A stretch of 34,445 nucleotides of DNA from Nitrosomonas sp. GTDB taxonomy: Bacteria; Pseudomonadota; Gammaproteobacteria; Burkholderiales; Nitrosomonadaceae. The stretch is taken from the NCBI GenBank assembly GCA_023257295.1, contig JALRCN010000161.1:1-34445 (forward strand), written 5' to 3'. Both the position numbers and the translations under genes were made by a program. The notes beneath the pieces were generated by a model that was not told the origin of the DNA, ran no database searches, and saw nothing but the letters and a program-made list of their open reading frames with translations. Shown piece after piece: positions 34,137 through 34,445 of the stretch (position 1 is the stretch's first letter; each line of letters begins with the position of its first letter).

Positions 34137-34322
34137 AAGCCGCGTTTATCCGAATCGCAGAGCTGGTGTGACCGGGATGGCGTTAACCGTGCTGCCTGCC
34201 ACCACTTTTAGAGGTATAGTTCGGCAATTAGTAAATCCAATTGCCATTACCGATAAATACTATCGATTGGCATTGGATTGATAAGGCAGAAGATAGGGTT
34301 AATGACAGTTAATGAACTTACA
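34137..34322. other. Gene-free stretch between nadC promoter and IS481-type element, with a long imperfect hairpin
   Basis: Together with the nadC promoter this makes a gap of about 306 bases without a protein gene. At 34234-34279 AATCCAATTGCCATTACCGATA and TATCGATTGGCATTGGATT fold on each other around loop AATAC, with bulges. A direct repeat GTTAATGA-CA-GTTAATGA occupies 34298-34315, and the palindrome CTTACATGTAAG occupies 34317-34328. None is assigned. They could be remnants of mobile DNA or operators. Confidence 0.4.
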
Positions 34323-34445
34323 TGTAAGAATTTCTAGCGTTGTTTACAGTATTTGGGAGAATGCTGTAGATGAACATACATAAACGCACCCGCTTAACTT
34401 TACTGGATCGTCAGGAAATCTGGCGGCTCTACCAAACCCGAATCT
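34323..34445 (+). mobile_element. Probable left end of an IS481-family insertion sequence (partial)
   Basis: The transposase start is near the right edge and the preceding 47 bases (from TGTAAGAATTTCTAGCG) look like the terminal region of such an element, starting with TG as these ends usually do. The boundary is tentative because neither the inverted repeat partner nor a target duplication can be seen. Confidence 0.35.
34370..34445 (+). CDS. IS481-type transposase, N-terminal start only, cut by window edge
   Basis: The last 76 bases open a frame MNIHKRTRLTLLDRQEIWRLYQTRI, preceded by GGGAGA nine bases upstream. The opening MNIHK..RLT.L.R is typical of IS481-family DDE transposases, beginning their helix-turn-helix. 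Only 25 residues are visible, so family assignment is by this motif alone, and intactness cannot be judged. The element's left end probably lies at the TGTAAGAATTTC region near 34323, but no matching right end is available. Confidence 0.6.
   Translation, partial: MNIHKRTRLTLLDRQEIWRLYQTRI

Noticed and set aside
1-34445. CRISPR array, prophage or novel defence island
   Set aside because: No regularly spaced repeats, phage structural genes or clustered unknown genes were found; apart from hsdR and the IS start, the window is mainly housekeeping.

Overview
The window looks like chromosomal DNA of a betaproteobacterium, most likely Nitrosomonas or a close relative (Nitrosomonadaceae). The basis is moderate G+C content, protein style, and betaproteobacterial gene orders: ftsY-ftsE-ftsX-rpoH, nusB-thiL-pgpA behind riboflavin genes, carAB-greA, and yhbY/rlmE-ftsH-folP-glmM. 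Genus assignment is inference, since no 16S or amo/hao gene is present.

Layout. Bases 3-1238 (+) are the C-terminal part of a type I restriction HsdR subunit, cut by the window edge. Convergent to it is a minus-strand block read from right to left: tRNA-Arg(CCG), ribE, ribBX (RibB fused to a degenerate RibA-like domain), ribH, nusB, thiL and pgpA. Next come minus-strand genes for a CNNM/CorC-type CBS membrane protein, a DUF2165 membrane protein, a Tim44-like protein, a DUF3293 protein and a membrane-anchored cytochrome c with a His-rich tail. Divergent from the cytochrome is a probable type-I-secreted protein (choice-of-anchor-L, RTX-like and DUF4214-like parts). Its promoter carries a perfect FNR-type box centred at -41.5. 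A perfect 16-bp hairpin separates it from the minus-strand ftsY-ftsE-ftsX-rpoH cluster, where rpoH has a CIRCE (HrcA) operator lying over its promoter.

The middle holds an M16 peptidase (+), a periplasmic EF-hand protein (-) behind an ECF/sigmaE-like promoter, and orn (-). These are followed by the overlapping M48 peptidase, phhB and rsgA genes (+), and then carA-carB-greA (+). After yhbY (-), the plus strand carries rlmE, ftsH, folP, glmM, a Pho-box-controlled pstS without pstCAB, and cysG. nadC (-) is convergent with cysG. The right edge begins an IS481-type transposase, preceded by about 185 bp of unexplained DNA with a long imperfect hairpin.

Most of the window is housekeeping: cofactor synthesis (riboflavin, thiamine-PP, folate, NAD, siroheme), cell division and protein targeting, heat shock and proteolysis, pyrimidine/arginine precursor synthesis, and envelope precursors. 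I found no CRISPR array, prophage or recognisable new defence system. The most interesting items are regulatory (FNR-type class II site, CIRCE over rpoH, Pho box at an orphan pstS) and the mosaic secreted protein.
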